Shown: positions 1 through 6,041, counted from the first letter of the stretch. The stretch: 11,372 nucleotides of DNA from JAKAVK01 sp964419095 (GCA_964419095.1 CAYQOG010000028.1:1-11372); one strand, 5' to 3'. Notes: a model not told the origin generated them from the letters alone. Program-made: numbers and translations.

Positions 1-55
1 GGTAGGCTTTCAGCCTTGGGCGCTGAAGACACGTGTTCAAATCACGTACTCCCCG
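1..55 (+). tRNA. tRNA-Pro (anticodon UGG), 5' end cut off by window edge
   Basis: Only the part from about tRNA position 18 onward is present. The anticodon stem TCAGC/GCTGA (10-14 with 22-26) closes the 7-nt loop CTTGGGC (15-21), giving anticodon TGG at 17-19, with T at position 33 and G at 37 as expected for tRNA-Pro. A 4-nt variable loop (27-30) leads into the T arm, ACGTG/CACGT (31-35 with 43-47) around TTCAAAT. The acceptor 3' strand is ACTCCCC (48-54) and the discriminator would be G55. CCA is not encoded. The missing 5' acceptor strand should read GGGGAGT. No intron interrupts the part that is visible. A discriminator G is unusual for archaeal tRNA-Pro, which normally has A. Confidence 0.9.
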
Positions 56-57
56 GC

Positions 58-65
58 TTCTTTTT
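58..65 (+). terminator. T-rich terminator after tRNA-Pro
   Basis: The run TTCTTTTT starts 3 bp after the tRNA 3' end. Archaeal RNA polymerase commonly terminates at such T tracts without a hairpin. This is assigned from position and composition only. Confidence 0.5.
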
Positions 66-145
66 GGGTAAAGCCCGATAAGTTGCCCGGATAGGATAAC
101 ATAATAAGGTTGAAAACAAAGGTATATCGTATTTAGTTGATAATA

Positions 146-331
146 ATGCCAAAAATAATACCTGAAGGGGACAGCTATATCGCGAAGACGACGAAGAAGG
201 AGAATCAGGAATTCGCCGATCTCTGGAACAAGAAGAACGTGAAGATCGCAAGCGAGCTGCAGAAGACGATGAATGCGGAGAAGATCACGACTGCAAAGAC
301 AACGCACGCCGAAGCGAAGAAGTCGGTATAG
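146..331 (+). CDS. Small lysine-rich hypothetical protein (61 aa)
   Basis: I do not recognise this protein. It is a soluble 61-aa polypeptide rich in Lys, Ala, Thr and Glu, with no membrane segment and no cysteine. The middle and C-terminal parts look helical (EFADLWNKKNVKIASELQKT). Codon use (AAG, ATC, GCG, GAG) resembles the neighbouring genes, which supports real coding. I chose the ATG at 146; an in-frame TTG at 137 adds only MII. The promoter is unclear: AT-rich boxes lie at 98-109 and 122-129, neither well spaced. The stop is 4 bp from the stop of the facing flavoprotein gene. Its lysine codons make T-rich tracts on the opposite strand, where that facing gene would have to terminate. 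The reading frame is probably genuine; the function is unknown. Confidence 0.6.
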   Translation: MPKIIPEGDSYIAKTTKKENQEFADLWNKKNVKIASELQKTMNAEKITTAKTTHAEAKKSV

Positions 332-335
332 CTTT

Positions 336-726
336 CTAAATTCCGGAGACTGCCTTTCTTACTGGTCTTACTTTTAAGACAACGTCTTCTCCTCCAGCAA
401 CGCCGTTTGCAGCGTAATGCTTATGCCTTTTGCAAGCAGCTTGGCTATTCTTTCATATTCCTTGCCTGATTCGATTATCTCAGCATACCCCTGCACGTTT
501 ACCGACTTCGGGTTCCTGCCGTACGTGTCGATTGCAAGCGCGACTTTGTTGCTGTTCCTGATGTTCTCATATTTCTTCGCGGTCTTCTCGATTACGAAAT
601 AAATCATGCCCCAGCAAAGACACGTATTACAGTCGTCACCTGCGGCCATCCTTTGCTTGACACAGTGACGACTCTCAGTTCGTCTTTCTTCCTGATGAAT
701 GCGATCTCTTCCTTCGTGAACTCCAT
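336..726 (-). pseudogene. Pyridoxamine 5'-phosphate oxidase-like (split-barrel FMN) protein, two frameshifts
   Basis: Three frames read in order give a typical short PNPOx-like split-barrel flavoprotein of about 130 aa. Segment 1, from ATG at 726, is MEFTKEEIAFIRKKDELRVV followed by TVSSKGWPQVTTVIRVFAG. Segment 2 continues as GMIYFVIEKTAKKYENIRNS and then NKVALAIDTYG, the family's central strands. Segment 3 ends GGEDVVLKVRPVRKAVSGI, matching the usual C-terminal strand. The frame changes at two homopolymers: a G run (CCCC on plus, 609-612) and an A run (TTTT on plus, 428-431). The span is 391 bp, and adding one base at each run gives 393 bp, exactly 131 codons. Members of the family bind FMN or F420 as dimers; the substrate here cannot be named. 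It is either a recent pseudogene or two sequencing errors. A leaderless promoter (749-756) is intact, which favours a functional gene. Confidence 0.8.
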
Positions 727-748
727 ACTGCCGTTTAGGCAATTGGGA

Positions 749-756
749 TATTTAAA
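749..756 (-). promoter_or_regulatory. TATA box for the PNPOx-like gene
   Basis: On the minus strand this reads TTTAAATA, centred about 26 bp before the ATG at 726, so the transcript would start at or beside the start codon (leaderless). It lies in the short gap after the stop of the upstream wHTH gene, so the flavoprotein gene need not depend on read-through. Confidence 0.7.
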
Positions 757-763
757 GGCCATT

Positions 764-2107
764 TCACCCTGAGGTGACGTTTGTCACGAGATGCACTATC
801 TGGTCTCCCATTACTGCTATCTTGTAGCGGTAGCCTTTCGTGAGCCCTATGCTCAGGTTGCTGCCAAGGAGCAAGCTTCCTGTGAAATTTAGCGTCACTG
901 ATTGCCCAGGCAGCAACTTGTATCCGGATGTGGCGTAAGGATACGTGTAATTGATTCGCTCAAGTGACGATTGCATGTACTGCTGGTTCGCAAAGTCAAG
1001 CGAGCTGTTGTTCTCTATCAGGAATTCCACTCCCATGTGGCTTCTCGTGACAGGAATGCTTATGTTAGGCGTGTACCTCTGGCTCCTCCGGACAAGGCTC
1101 TGGTTTCCGAGAAGCAGGATGTCCCTTATGACTATAGGTCCATCATTCGTGTTCGTGACTGTAACGCTCATCATGACGGAATTGTTGACGACCTTTAGCG
1201 AGGCGTTGGTAAGCGTAAGGTTCAGCTGGATGGACTTCAGGCTGCTTATCTGGCCGGGACTCAGCTTGGAAAGGATGCCTATGCCCCTTGTAGCATTGAC
1301 GCCCAGTGCTATTGAACTGGCCTGAGGCACCATTGCGTATACGACCTCTCCGTTGATGTACATAGGCGTGACAGTAGGTGCCAGTTCCATCAGTATCTCC
1401 TGCTGCTTGCCGGAGACGACGTTTCCACTGACTACGCTGCTTATCTGCCCGGCCCTGAGAACCAGCGAGTGCACACTTCCATTTACCACAATCTCAGCAG
1501 AAGGCATGTCGAAGCTTACGCCTGTTATCCTTGAGTCGGGAGGAATGGCAATCGATCCTATTATCTGGCTTGTATTCACGAGTGAAAGCAGATTCAGGGT
1601 ACCGCTGGTGTTGACCTCTGGGGGAGTTGTTATCCATTCGGATAACCCATTGGCGGCGAGAACCTGTACCGCTACTGAGTAGTAGTTTATGTACAGCGCC
1701 TGCGTGCCTGGAGGAACTGTTGGCGGATCAGTAAGGGCAACCTGGACTGTGCCAGTGCCTGCCTGATGCGCATTGGATCCTCCAATGAAGAAATATGAGA
1801 GCGCGAGTACCGATGCGATTGCCACTATTACAGCTATGAATTTGCCCCTTACGCCCAAGATGCCCTTGCTGGCCGATTCAGTGGCAAGCGAGGCGTGGTC
1901 AAAGGAGGGATTTATCCTGTAGGACTTCCACTTCTTGAAGTGCAGGTTCTTCTGCTCCTCTATTGCGCCCATCTCCCTCAGTTCCTTGAGATGCTGGCTG
2001 ACAGTCGCGAGGTTTAGCGCCAGTTCCTGGCTGAGTTCAGTGGGCGTCTTGCTCGATAGGGCAAGTATGCCGAGTATCCTGTTCTTCGTATAGCCTATCT
2101 TTGACAT
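764..2107 (-). CDS. Membrane-anchored wHTH regulator with DUF4382-like extracytoplasmic domain (447 aa)
   Basis: Residues 1-66 form an ArsR/MarR-type winged helix: ILGILALSSKTPTELSQELA, then a recognition-helix region LATVSQHLKELREMG, then a basic wing (KKWKSYRIN). One hydrophobic segment (about 88-108) crosses the membrane. The remaining 340 residues should lie outside; they are rich in Ser, Thr, Val and Asn and carry many N-glycosylation sequons. Residues about 119-265 resemble DUF4382: an opening VQVALTDPP, a central W158 (EWITTP), LNLLSLVN, and SRITGVSFDMPSAEIVVNG. The last 180 residues look like further beta-sandwich. The likely role is a one-component sensor with DNA binding inside and sensing outside; the signal is unknown. 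I chose ATG 2107 over ATG 2119 because the TATA box centre (about 2140) puts the transcript start near 2114, inside the longer reading. Inverted and direct repeats in the upstream region could be its own operator. Confidence 0.85.
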   Translation of the reverse strand: MSKIGYTKNRILGILALSSKTPTELSQELALNLATVSQHLKELREMGAIEEQKNLHFKKWKSYRINPSFDHASLATESASKGILGVRGKFIAVIVAIASVLALSYFFIGGSNAHQAGTGTVQVALTDPPTVPPGTQALYINYYSVAVQVLAANGLSEWITTPPEVNTSGTLNLLSLVNTSQIIGSIAIPPDSRITGVSFDMPSAEIVVNGSVHSLVLRAGQISSVVSGNVVSGKQQEILMELAPTVTPMYINGEVVYAMVPQASSIALGVNATRGIGILSKLSPGQISSLKSIQLNLTLTNASLKVVNNSVMMSVTVTNTNDGPIVIRDILLLGNQSLVRRSQRYTPNISIPVTRSHMGVEFLIENNSSLDFANQQYMQSSLERINYTYPYATSGYKLLPGQSVTLNFTGSLLLGSNLSIGLTKGYRYKIAVMGDQIVHLVTNVTSG

Positions 2108-2136
2108 GGAATTGTGCATATCTATGCCATGAAAGA

Positions 2137-2144
2137 ATTTATAT
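2137..2144 (-). promoter_or_regulatory. TATA box for the wHTH-membrane gene
   Basis: The minus strand reads ATATAAAT. The centre is about 33 bp before the ATG at 2107, giving a leader of roughly 7 nt. It is only 21 bp from the ATG at 2119, too close for that start to be used from this promoter. Confidence 0.6.
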
Positions 2145-2179
2145 GTTTTGGCCTGATCAAAACCAAAGCAAAACCAAAG
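2145..2179. repeat. Inverted and direct repeats between divergent promoters (candidate operator)
   Basis: GTTTTG (2145-2150) and CAAAAC (2158-2163) form a perfect 6-bp inverted repeat with a 7-bp spacer. The 10-mer AAAACCAAAG occurs at 2159-2168 and again at 2170-2179, an 11-bp period or about one helical turn. The cluster lies between the TATA boxes at 2137-2144 (minus) and 2192-2199 (plus), directly abutting the first. Binding by the wHTH protein encoded next door is inferred from position only. Confidence 0.4.
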
Positions 2180-2191
2180 TCCTCTAAAACA

Positions 2192-2199
2192 TTTATATT
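2192..2199 (+). promoter_or_regulatory. TATA box for the 2248 gene
   Basis: TTTATATT lies about 52 bp before the ATG at 2248, giving a leader of roughly 25 nt, longer than for most genes here. A weak purine stretch (AGGG, 2236-2239) precedes the ATG. The AT-rich box divergent from 2137-2144 makes this a compact two-way promoter region. Confidence 0.5.
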
Positions 2200-2247
2200 A
2201 CTGAGTCTAGAAAGTTCTGAGTGTAGTTTTCCAATAGGGTTTGGGCC

Positions 2248-2604
2248 ATGAACCAGTTGATACTTATCAGATTGAGAAGCGGAGTGGTCGAACCCCTGAA
2301 GGACATAGTAAAGTGGGACAGGTACGGCATACGCGAGGCCGAAGGAGCAGGCTTCCTATTCGGATGGATAGCGCGAGATGACGGATTCTACGACTTCGTA
2401 GTGGTGAACTTCCAGCTGGATGGCGCTAATCTTCATTTGGGCTACAACACAAGCTCCGCCAGGTATTCGGCTGAGATACTGAAAAGGTTGGGAGGCGTGG
2501 AGAGCAACTACCTCCCATGCAGGAGTGCAAAGGAGATAATAACGGATGAGACGCAGTTGGTCAGGTGGCAGAAGCCAGTCGGGGAAGAGCTGAACATCGA
2601 GTGA
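2248..2604 (+). CDS. Hypothetical protein (118 aa)
   Basis: I do not recognise a family. The product is a soluble protein of 118 residues with no signal peptide or membrane segment. Alternating hydrophobic and polar residues suggest strands in the first two thirds (GFLFGWIARDD, YDFVVVNFQLDGANLHLGYN), followed by a helix (SARYSAEILKRLGG). It has a single cysteine (LPCRSAKEI). It reads divergently from the wHTH-membrane gene across a region with repeats, so the two may be co-regulated. The stop is 59 bp before the next start, and a separate TATA box lies in between, so it is probably transcribed alone. The reading frame is clean and its codon use matches its neighbours. Confidence 0.7.
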   Translation: MNQLILIRLRSGVVEPLKDIVKWDRYGIREAEGAGFLFGWIARDDGFYDFVVVNFQLDGANLHLGYNTSSARYSAEILKRLGGVESNYLPCRSAKEIITDETQLVRWQKPVGEELNIE

Positions 2605-2632
2605 GAATGACACGCCCTTGCCGGAGCGATAC

Positions 2633-2640
2633 TAATTTAA
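2633..2640 (+). promoter_or_regulatory. TATA box for the PH-like/zinc-ribbon gene
   Basis: TAATTTAA is centred 27.5 bp before the ATG at 2664, the textbook spacing for an archaeal leaderless transcript. It decides the start of this gene: the open frame continues upstream to 2565, overlapping the previous gene, but that part would not be transcribed from here. Confidence 0.7.
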
Positions 2641-2663
2641 CTTTTCATTGCCCATATTGCCCT

Positions 2664-3182
2664 ATGGGAATTGAGCACGGGGAAGTGAACCTTGTCAAGA
2701 AGATGCTCTGGCCAGGGGAGGCTGTGCAGCTTACGGCCAGGGAGAGGAGGGTGGGCCCCGGAGGCTCTTTCGTAAATCCAACAAGCGTCATAGCCACTGA
2801 CAAGCGCCTGATCATAGTCAACAAGACCGCCATGGGATTGAGGAAGGATATCGAGAGCATACCCTACAAGCAGATAACCAGCGTGAGGATGGAGCACGGG
2901 ATAATATCATCATCAGTATTCATACGCGTTCAGGGATATGACACCGACACGGGCTTCCTGAAGAAGGGCAACAAGCAGGAAGGGGAGATAGAAGGGCTCA
3001 ACAACAAGGATGCCAAGGACCTCTCCGATTACATAGGCAGGATAATCTCTGAGGGCACGGTTTACCCTGGCGCAGGGCAAGGCGCGCCTGATGTAGGGAG
3101 CAGTGGTGGGTTCTGCCCAAAATGCGGAGCAAAGCTTGCAGCTGGAGCGAAATTCTGCTCGAAGTGCGGAGCCAAGGTCTGA
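2664..3182 (+). CDS. PH-like domain protein with C-terminal zinc ribbon (172 aa)
   Basis: Residues about 8-132 form a small PH-like fold of the prokaryotic bPH type. Its hallmarks are SVIATDKRLIIV (41-52), SIPYKQITSV (65-74) and GIISSSVFIRVQGYD (79-93), closed by a helix (KDLSDYIGRII). A Gly/Pro/Ala linker leads to a zinc ribbon with CPKCG and FCSKCG (C151, C154, C165, C168), like the C-terminal ribbons of many archaeal proteins. There is no membrane segment. The fold generally serves protein or membrane-surface binding; the partner is unknown. I start at ATG 2664 because the TATA box sits 27.5 bp upstream. The minus-strand gene at 9869-10402 is a paralogue, sharing ATDKR, PY, and an EG-I-G motif before the last helix. 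The stop lies 3 bp from the stop of the facing surface-protein gene. Confidence 0.85.
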   Translation: MGIEHGEVNLVKKMLWPGEAVQLTARERRVGPGGSFVNPTSVIATDKRLIIVNKTAMGLRKDIESIPYKQITSVRMEHGIISSSVFIRVQGYDTDTGFLKKGNKQEGEIEGLNNKDAKDLSDYIGRIISEGTVYPGAGQGAPDVGSSGGFCPKCGAKLAAGAKFCSKCGAKV

Positions 3183-3185
3183 GAA

Positions 3186-4274
3186 TCAAGGAATGTATGC
3201 GCCGCAATTGCCGCTTATGCCCGACTGCGTAAGGTAAGTCGACTCGAGCGAGGAGTAGGTGCTGCCCTGGTAGAGGCCCTTGAATGTGGCGGCCACCGTC
3301 TGGCCCGACTGCGCGTTTATCTCAAGCGAGAGCGCAGGCCCAGCCGTCGCGGAGAGATGCGAGACCGTGCTGTAGTTCACGTAGTATGTTGAGCCGCTTA
3401 TGTATGATATTGTCTCGTTTATGTCGTAAGGCGTTGCACGGGTGACGTTCGGGTAGTCGTTCGGGGCTGTTGCATTGGAGTGCAGCTGCGCGAAGTAGGT
3501 AGCGTTGTACGTAGGCGAGGTGCACGCCTGGTCCTTGTTGTATAGGGCCTTGAAGTTCTTCATCAGCAGCCCGTCCTGGGTCAGGTTCGCGGATGCAAGC
3601 ACCTGCGCGTTCGTATAGCTGCCGGTGTTCTGCGCCACGGTAGTGGTTGCGCTGGTTGTTGCTGTTCCCGCAGAGGTTGTGGCTGATGCGGTCGTAGTTG
3701 CCGCCACTGTTGTTGATGCTGTTGTCTGCTGTCCGCTCCCTCCAGAATTGAGCGTGGCGAGAGTGGTTGCCCTCACCCCGAATGAGGCAGGTATTGGTAT
3801 GAACTCGACCATTGCCACGGTGTTGCTTCCGGAAATAAGCTTCGCCTGGAGGTCTGCGGTAGAGGATCCGCTGTAGCTGAGGTTTACAACCTGGCCCTGC
3901 GTCAGCGTGAACATGTATACAGGGTTTGCAAGGACCGGCGCCTTGGTTATAAGGAATGTGTATGAGCCTCCTGAATAATTGGCCATCTGTATGGCTGCGG
4001 GAGACGAGGAGCTGCCCGATTCTATGAGTATCGTCTGGTTCGGCGATAATGAGAGCGTCTTGTTCGTTGTCAGGGTTATTGCGCTTGAACCGCCTGCCGA
4101 GAGAAGCGAGTAGGCAGCCGCCAATATGATTATCACTACAACAGCAACTGCAATCAGGGACATTCTGGACTGCCCTTTCTTCTTGCCTGGAGCACTGTTG
4201 CCAGGGGCAGAGGCGAATGCCTTGGGCTTGCCCTTGTTTGACAATAGCTTGCTCTGCTTTGACAGTAGTGCCAT
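3186..4274 (-). CDS. Membrane-anchored Thr-rich surface protein (362 aa)
   Basis: A lysine-rich cytoplasmic stretch (residues 1-38, with GKKKGQSR) precedes one hydrophobic segment (about 39-59), so the protein should be anchored by its N terminus with about 300 residues outside. The outer part has a first domain (about 62-180), a low-complexity Thr/Ala/Ser linker (about 183-216), and a second domain (about 220-362). Many N-X-S/T sequons (NKT, NQT, NYS, NLS, NAT, NVT, NET) suggest N-glycosylation, and the linker looks suited to O-glycosylation. C251 and C357 may form a disulfide. I recognise no catalytic motif. The ATG at 4274 lies 27.5 bp from a TATA box (leaderless). It could be a stalk-like envelope protein or a substrate-binding protein; neither is shown. 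Confidence 0.75.
   Translation of the reverse strand: MALLSKQSKLLSNKGKPKAFASAPGNSAPGKKKGQSRMSLIAVAVVVIIILAAAYSLLSAGGSSAITLTTNKTLSLSPNQTILIESGSSSSPAAIQMANYSGGSYTFLITKAPVLANPVYMFTLTQGQVVNLSYSGSSTADLQAKLISGSNTVAMVEFIPIPASFGVRATTLATLNSGGSGQQTTASTTVAATTTASATTSAGTATTSATTTVAQNTGSYTNAQVLASANLTQDGLLMKNFKALYNKDQACTSPTYNATYFAQLHSNATAPNDYPNVTRATPYDINETISYISGSTYYVNYSTVSHLSATAGPALSLEINAQSGQTVAATFKGLYQGSTYSSLESTYLTQSGISGNCGAYIP
3627..3728 (-). repeat. Low-complexity Thr/Ala-rich coding tract
   Basis: This stretch codes for the roughly 34-residue linker of the surface protein (residues 183-216), almost entirely Thr, Ala, Ser and Val in irregular ACT/ACC/GCA codons. It is a degenerate repeat rather than an exact tandem one, so it likely arose by slippage and is selected for its composition. 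Confidence 0.6.
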
Positions 4275-4297
4275 GAAACAATGTATGAGAATGCAAG

Positions 4298-4305
4298 TTT
4301 ATAAA
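4298..4305 (-). promoter_or_regulatory. TATA box for the surface-protein gene
   Basis: TTTATAAA (palindromic) is centred 27.5 bp before the ATG at 4274, giving a leaderless transcript on the minus strand. It lies about 55 bp from the divergent TATA box of the response-regulator gene. Confidence 0.75.
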
Positions 4306-4356
4306 GGTTGAGCATCTGCTTCTGTTGACGCCACTATTTCACGGATTCAGCAAGGA

Positions 4357-4363
4357 TTTATAT
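4357..4363 (+). promoter_or_regulatory. TATA box for the response-regulator gene
   Basis: TTTATAT is centred 37 bp before the ATG at 4397, so a transcript would begin near 4387 with a leader of about 10 nt. This rules out the upstream part of the open frame (from 4325), which would precede the transcript start. Confidence 0.6.
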
Positions 4364-4396
4364 CTCTCTCTGCCGAATAAGCAACCGGCGATCTGT

Positions 4397-5605
4397 ATGG
4401 ACGGCATGGAGAACATAAAGTCAGACATAATTTCTGTTATAAACGACAAGCAGCAGGTTACTTTCAACGAGCTGCGGGAATTCGCAACCTCATCGAAGAT
4501 AGACGAGATGACATTGAAGAAGGCGCTTGGGGAGCTGGAAGGCGCAAATGCCATAGCCTCCAGGAGCAGCGGAGGCATACTCACCTATTACGTGCTCCAG
4601 AACGAGGACCATCTCCGAAGGATAATGATAGTGGAGGATGACCGCAACATAAACAAGCTGATGATGCTTTCAGTGGGCAAGGGCTTCGACGTAAAGCAGA
4701 TATACGACGGCAACGAGGCCATGAAGAGGATAAAGTACGAGAAGCCCGACCTTGTCATACTTGACCTCATGCTTCCCGGAGTGGACGGGCTACAGATATG
4801 CCAGAGCATAAAGACGGAGAAGGCGCTCAGCGACACCATTGTCATAATAGTAAGCGCGATGGATGCCACTTCAAACAGGTTCAAGGGCATAAAATACGGC
4901 GCCGACTACTACATAAAGAAGCCTTTCGATCCGGCCGAATTGCGCAGCCTTGTGACCATATTCCTCAAGAAAAAGGGCAAGAAGTTCGATCCCCTCATCG
5001 ACCTGCCCAATGAGGCGAAGATCTCCGACGCCGTTGAGAAGGCGCTAAAGGACACGAACAGCAAGTACGAGATAGGAAGATTGAGAGTGGACGGGCTGCT
5101 TGAATTTGCGAAGGAGTTCGGCAACGATTCCGGAATAACGATACTCAGGCTTGTCTCGCAGATGCTGCAGGACAAAGTGAAAGAGAGCAAGAGCAGCATC
5201 TTCCTCGGATTCCTTAACGGCGACGACTTCGTGATAGCAGGGGACAAGTCAAACATCGACCAGAGCGTCTCCGCGATAATATCGGAATTCAGCGCAGTGC
5301 TTCCATTCGTCTACCAGAGCGAGGGCTACAAGCCCATGGAGCTGGGGATAGAGGACATCTATGGAGCGGACAAGCCGAAACTTGAGCTGGAATACACCAC
5401 CATAGAGAAGGGAGACGTGATTGAAAGGAGGGCCGAGATACTCAAGAACAGGAGGAATGATGACATCGGGGCCTATACTTACGAGGAATTGAGGCACCTG
5501 CTTGGCAGCGAGCACCTGGACATAACGATAACGAGAAGCCCGGACAATGGAGTCAGGCTTTCCATAGGAAAAGGAGGACCGGACAAGAAGGACAAGGAGA
5601 ACTAG
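4397..5605 (+). CDS. Response regulator: wHTH + REC + degenerate GGDEF (402 aa)
   Basis: Three regions can be read in order. Residues about 4-69 form a winged-helix-like domain (VTFNELREFA, then a helix, then a wing with GGILTYYVLQ). Residues about 74-193 are a full receiver domain with acidic E80/D81/D82, phospho-acceptor D123 in ILDLMLPG, S153 and K175 before PF. Residues about 198-349 match GGDEF: DPLIDLPN for the usual DPLTGLPN, and NGDDF (274-278) for GGDEF. My hand alignment puts R230 at the first metal-binding Asp and I247 at the Asp of GD, and the Asn that contacts GTP is lost. Diguanylate cyclase activity is therefore unlikely. A tail of about 50 residues follows. No histidine kinase is encoded nearby. 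ATG 4397 fits the TATA box; ATG 4406 (three residues shorter) is possible. The stop overlaps the facing gene by 3 bp. Confidence 0.85.
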   Translation: MDGMENIKSDIISVINDKQQVTFNELREFATSSKIDEMTLKKALGELEGANAIASRSSGGILTYYVLQNEDHLRRIMIVEDDRNINKLMMLSVGKGFDVKQIYDGNEAMKRIKYEKPDLVILDLMLPGVDGLQICQSIKTEKALSDTIVIIVSAMDATSNRFKGIKYGADYYIKKPFDPAELRSLVTIFLKKKGKKFDPLIDLPNEAKISDAVEKALKDTNSKYEIGRLRVDGLLEFAKEFGNDSGITILRLVSQMLQDKVKESKSSIFLGFLNGDDFVIAGDKSNIDQSVSAIISEFSAVLPFVYQSEGYKPMELGIEDIYGADKPKLELEYTTIEKGDVIERRAEILKNRRNDDIGAYTYEELRHLLGSEHLDITITRSPDNGVRLSIGKGGPDKKDKEN

Positions 5606-5979
5606 TTCCTCTTCTTTTCTTTCATCTCGAGGATTCTTGAAAGCCTCTTCCCGGCAGCGTTCCTGACGCCGTAAATGGGGTCAGACGCAGCCATTTCCTT
5701 AATTACTTCTATAGGAGTGTACCTGCCTCTTGCAACACTAAGCCTCACATATATTACAGGATCCGTTGAGAGCTGCCTTATTATATCCGCGTGGATGCCT
5801 TCCGTCCATGGAAGCTCTGCCCTTACAAACGGATTCTTATTCCTGGCAAGATTTGCTGCGCGCCTCTCAAAATCTTGGCCGTTTATGGCTGGCCCAAGCA
5901 TATGTTCGATATGGGATCTTGCGCGCTCCCTTTTCTGCTCTCTAACCTCCCTTTGGTTAGGCTGCCTGTTTATTGGCAT
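5602..5979 (-). CDS. Small HEAT/LRV-like repeat protein (125 aa)
   Basis: After a basic, charged N terminus (about 1-25), the protein contains short helical repeats. The clearest pair is DPVIYVRLSVA (from D73) and DPIYGVRNAAG (from D100), 27 residues apart, with a partial copy at NPFVRAEL (about 49-56). The DPxxxVR motif is typical of HEAT-like and leucine-rich-repeat-variant proteins, which act as protein-protein scaffolds. No cysteine is present, so the Fe-S cluster known in one LRV protein is not expected. The C terminus is KEKKRN, encoded by the tract that forms a T-rich terminator for the facing gene. ATG 5979 has a TATA-like box 34 bp upstream. The partner and role are unknown. Confidence 0.65.
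   Translation of the reverse strand: MPINRQPNQREVREQKRERARSHIEHMLGPAINGQDFERRAANLARNKNPFVRAELPWTEGIHADIIRQLSTDPVIYVRLSVARGRYTPIEVIKEMAASDPIYGVRNAAGKRLSRILEMKEKKRN
5606..5623 (+). terminator. T-rich tract after the response-regulator gene
   Basis: An unbroken pyrimidine run begins at the base after the TAG and contains two T-rich clusters, a plausible archaeal terminator. It lies inside the facing gene, coding for its Lys-rich C terminus. Confidence 0.45.
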
Positions 5980-6009
5980 AGAAGTCGTATTTTAGTCTGC
6001 TTTTCCAGG

Positions 6010-6017
6010 TAATTAAA
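6010..6017 (-). promoter_or_regulatory. Possible TATA box for the HEAT/LRV-like gene
   Basis: The minus strand reads TTTAATTA, centred about 34.5 bp before the ATG at 5979, giving a leader of roughly 8 nt. No Shine-Dalgarno sequence is evident. Confidence 0.4.
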
Positions 6018-6023
6018 GCTTTC

Positions 6024-6041
6024 TTGCGAATTAGATCGCAA
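6024..6041. repeat. Perfect 6-bp inverted repeat, TTGCGA-N6-TCGCAA
   Basis: The arms are 6024-6029 and 6036-6041 with an AT-rich 6-nt loop. The repeat sits in the 67-bp gap between two minus-strand genes, just upstream of the possible TATA box at 6010-6017. It could be an operator or an RNA hairpin; no T run follows on the minus strand, so it is not a classical terminator. Confidence 0.35.

Noticed and set aside
66..90. Near-repeat GCCCGATA/GCCCGGATA and small GGG/CCC hairpin after the tRNA
   Set aside because: It is too short and imperfect to separate from chance.
600..615. Programmed frameshifting to express the PNPOx-like gene
   Set aside because: Two independent shifts would both be needed, and neither site shows a classic slippery heptamer with a downstream structure; homopolymer error or recent mutation is simpler.
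2565..2663. Upstream extension of the PH-like/zinc-ribbon protein (33 more residues)
   Set aside because: It overlaps the preceding gene and reads as an Arg/Cys-rich non-protein-like stretch; the TATA box at 2633-2640 places the transcript start at ATG 2664.
3322..4296. A 324-codon open frame on the minus strand overlapping the surface-protein gene
   Set aside because: It is a shadow of the Thr/Ala-rich gene in another frame: composition is rich in His, Arg and Cys with no domain, while the 3186-4274 frame has an anchor, sequons and a well-placed TATA box.
5216..5240. An active diguanylate cyclase (c-di-GMP synthesis) in an archaeon
   Set aside because: NGDDF replaces GG(D/E)EF, and the first metal Asp, the GTP-binding Asn and the GD Asp are all changed, so activity is not supported.
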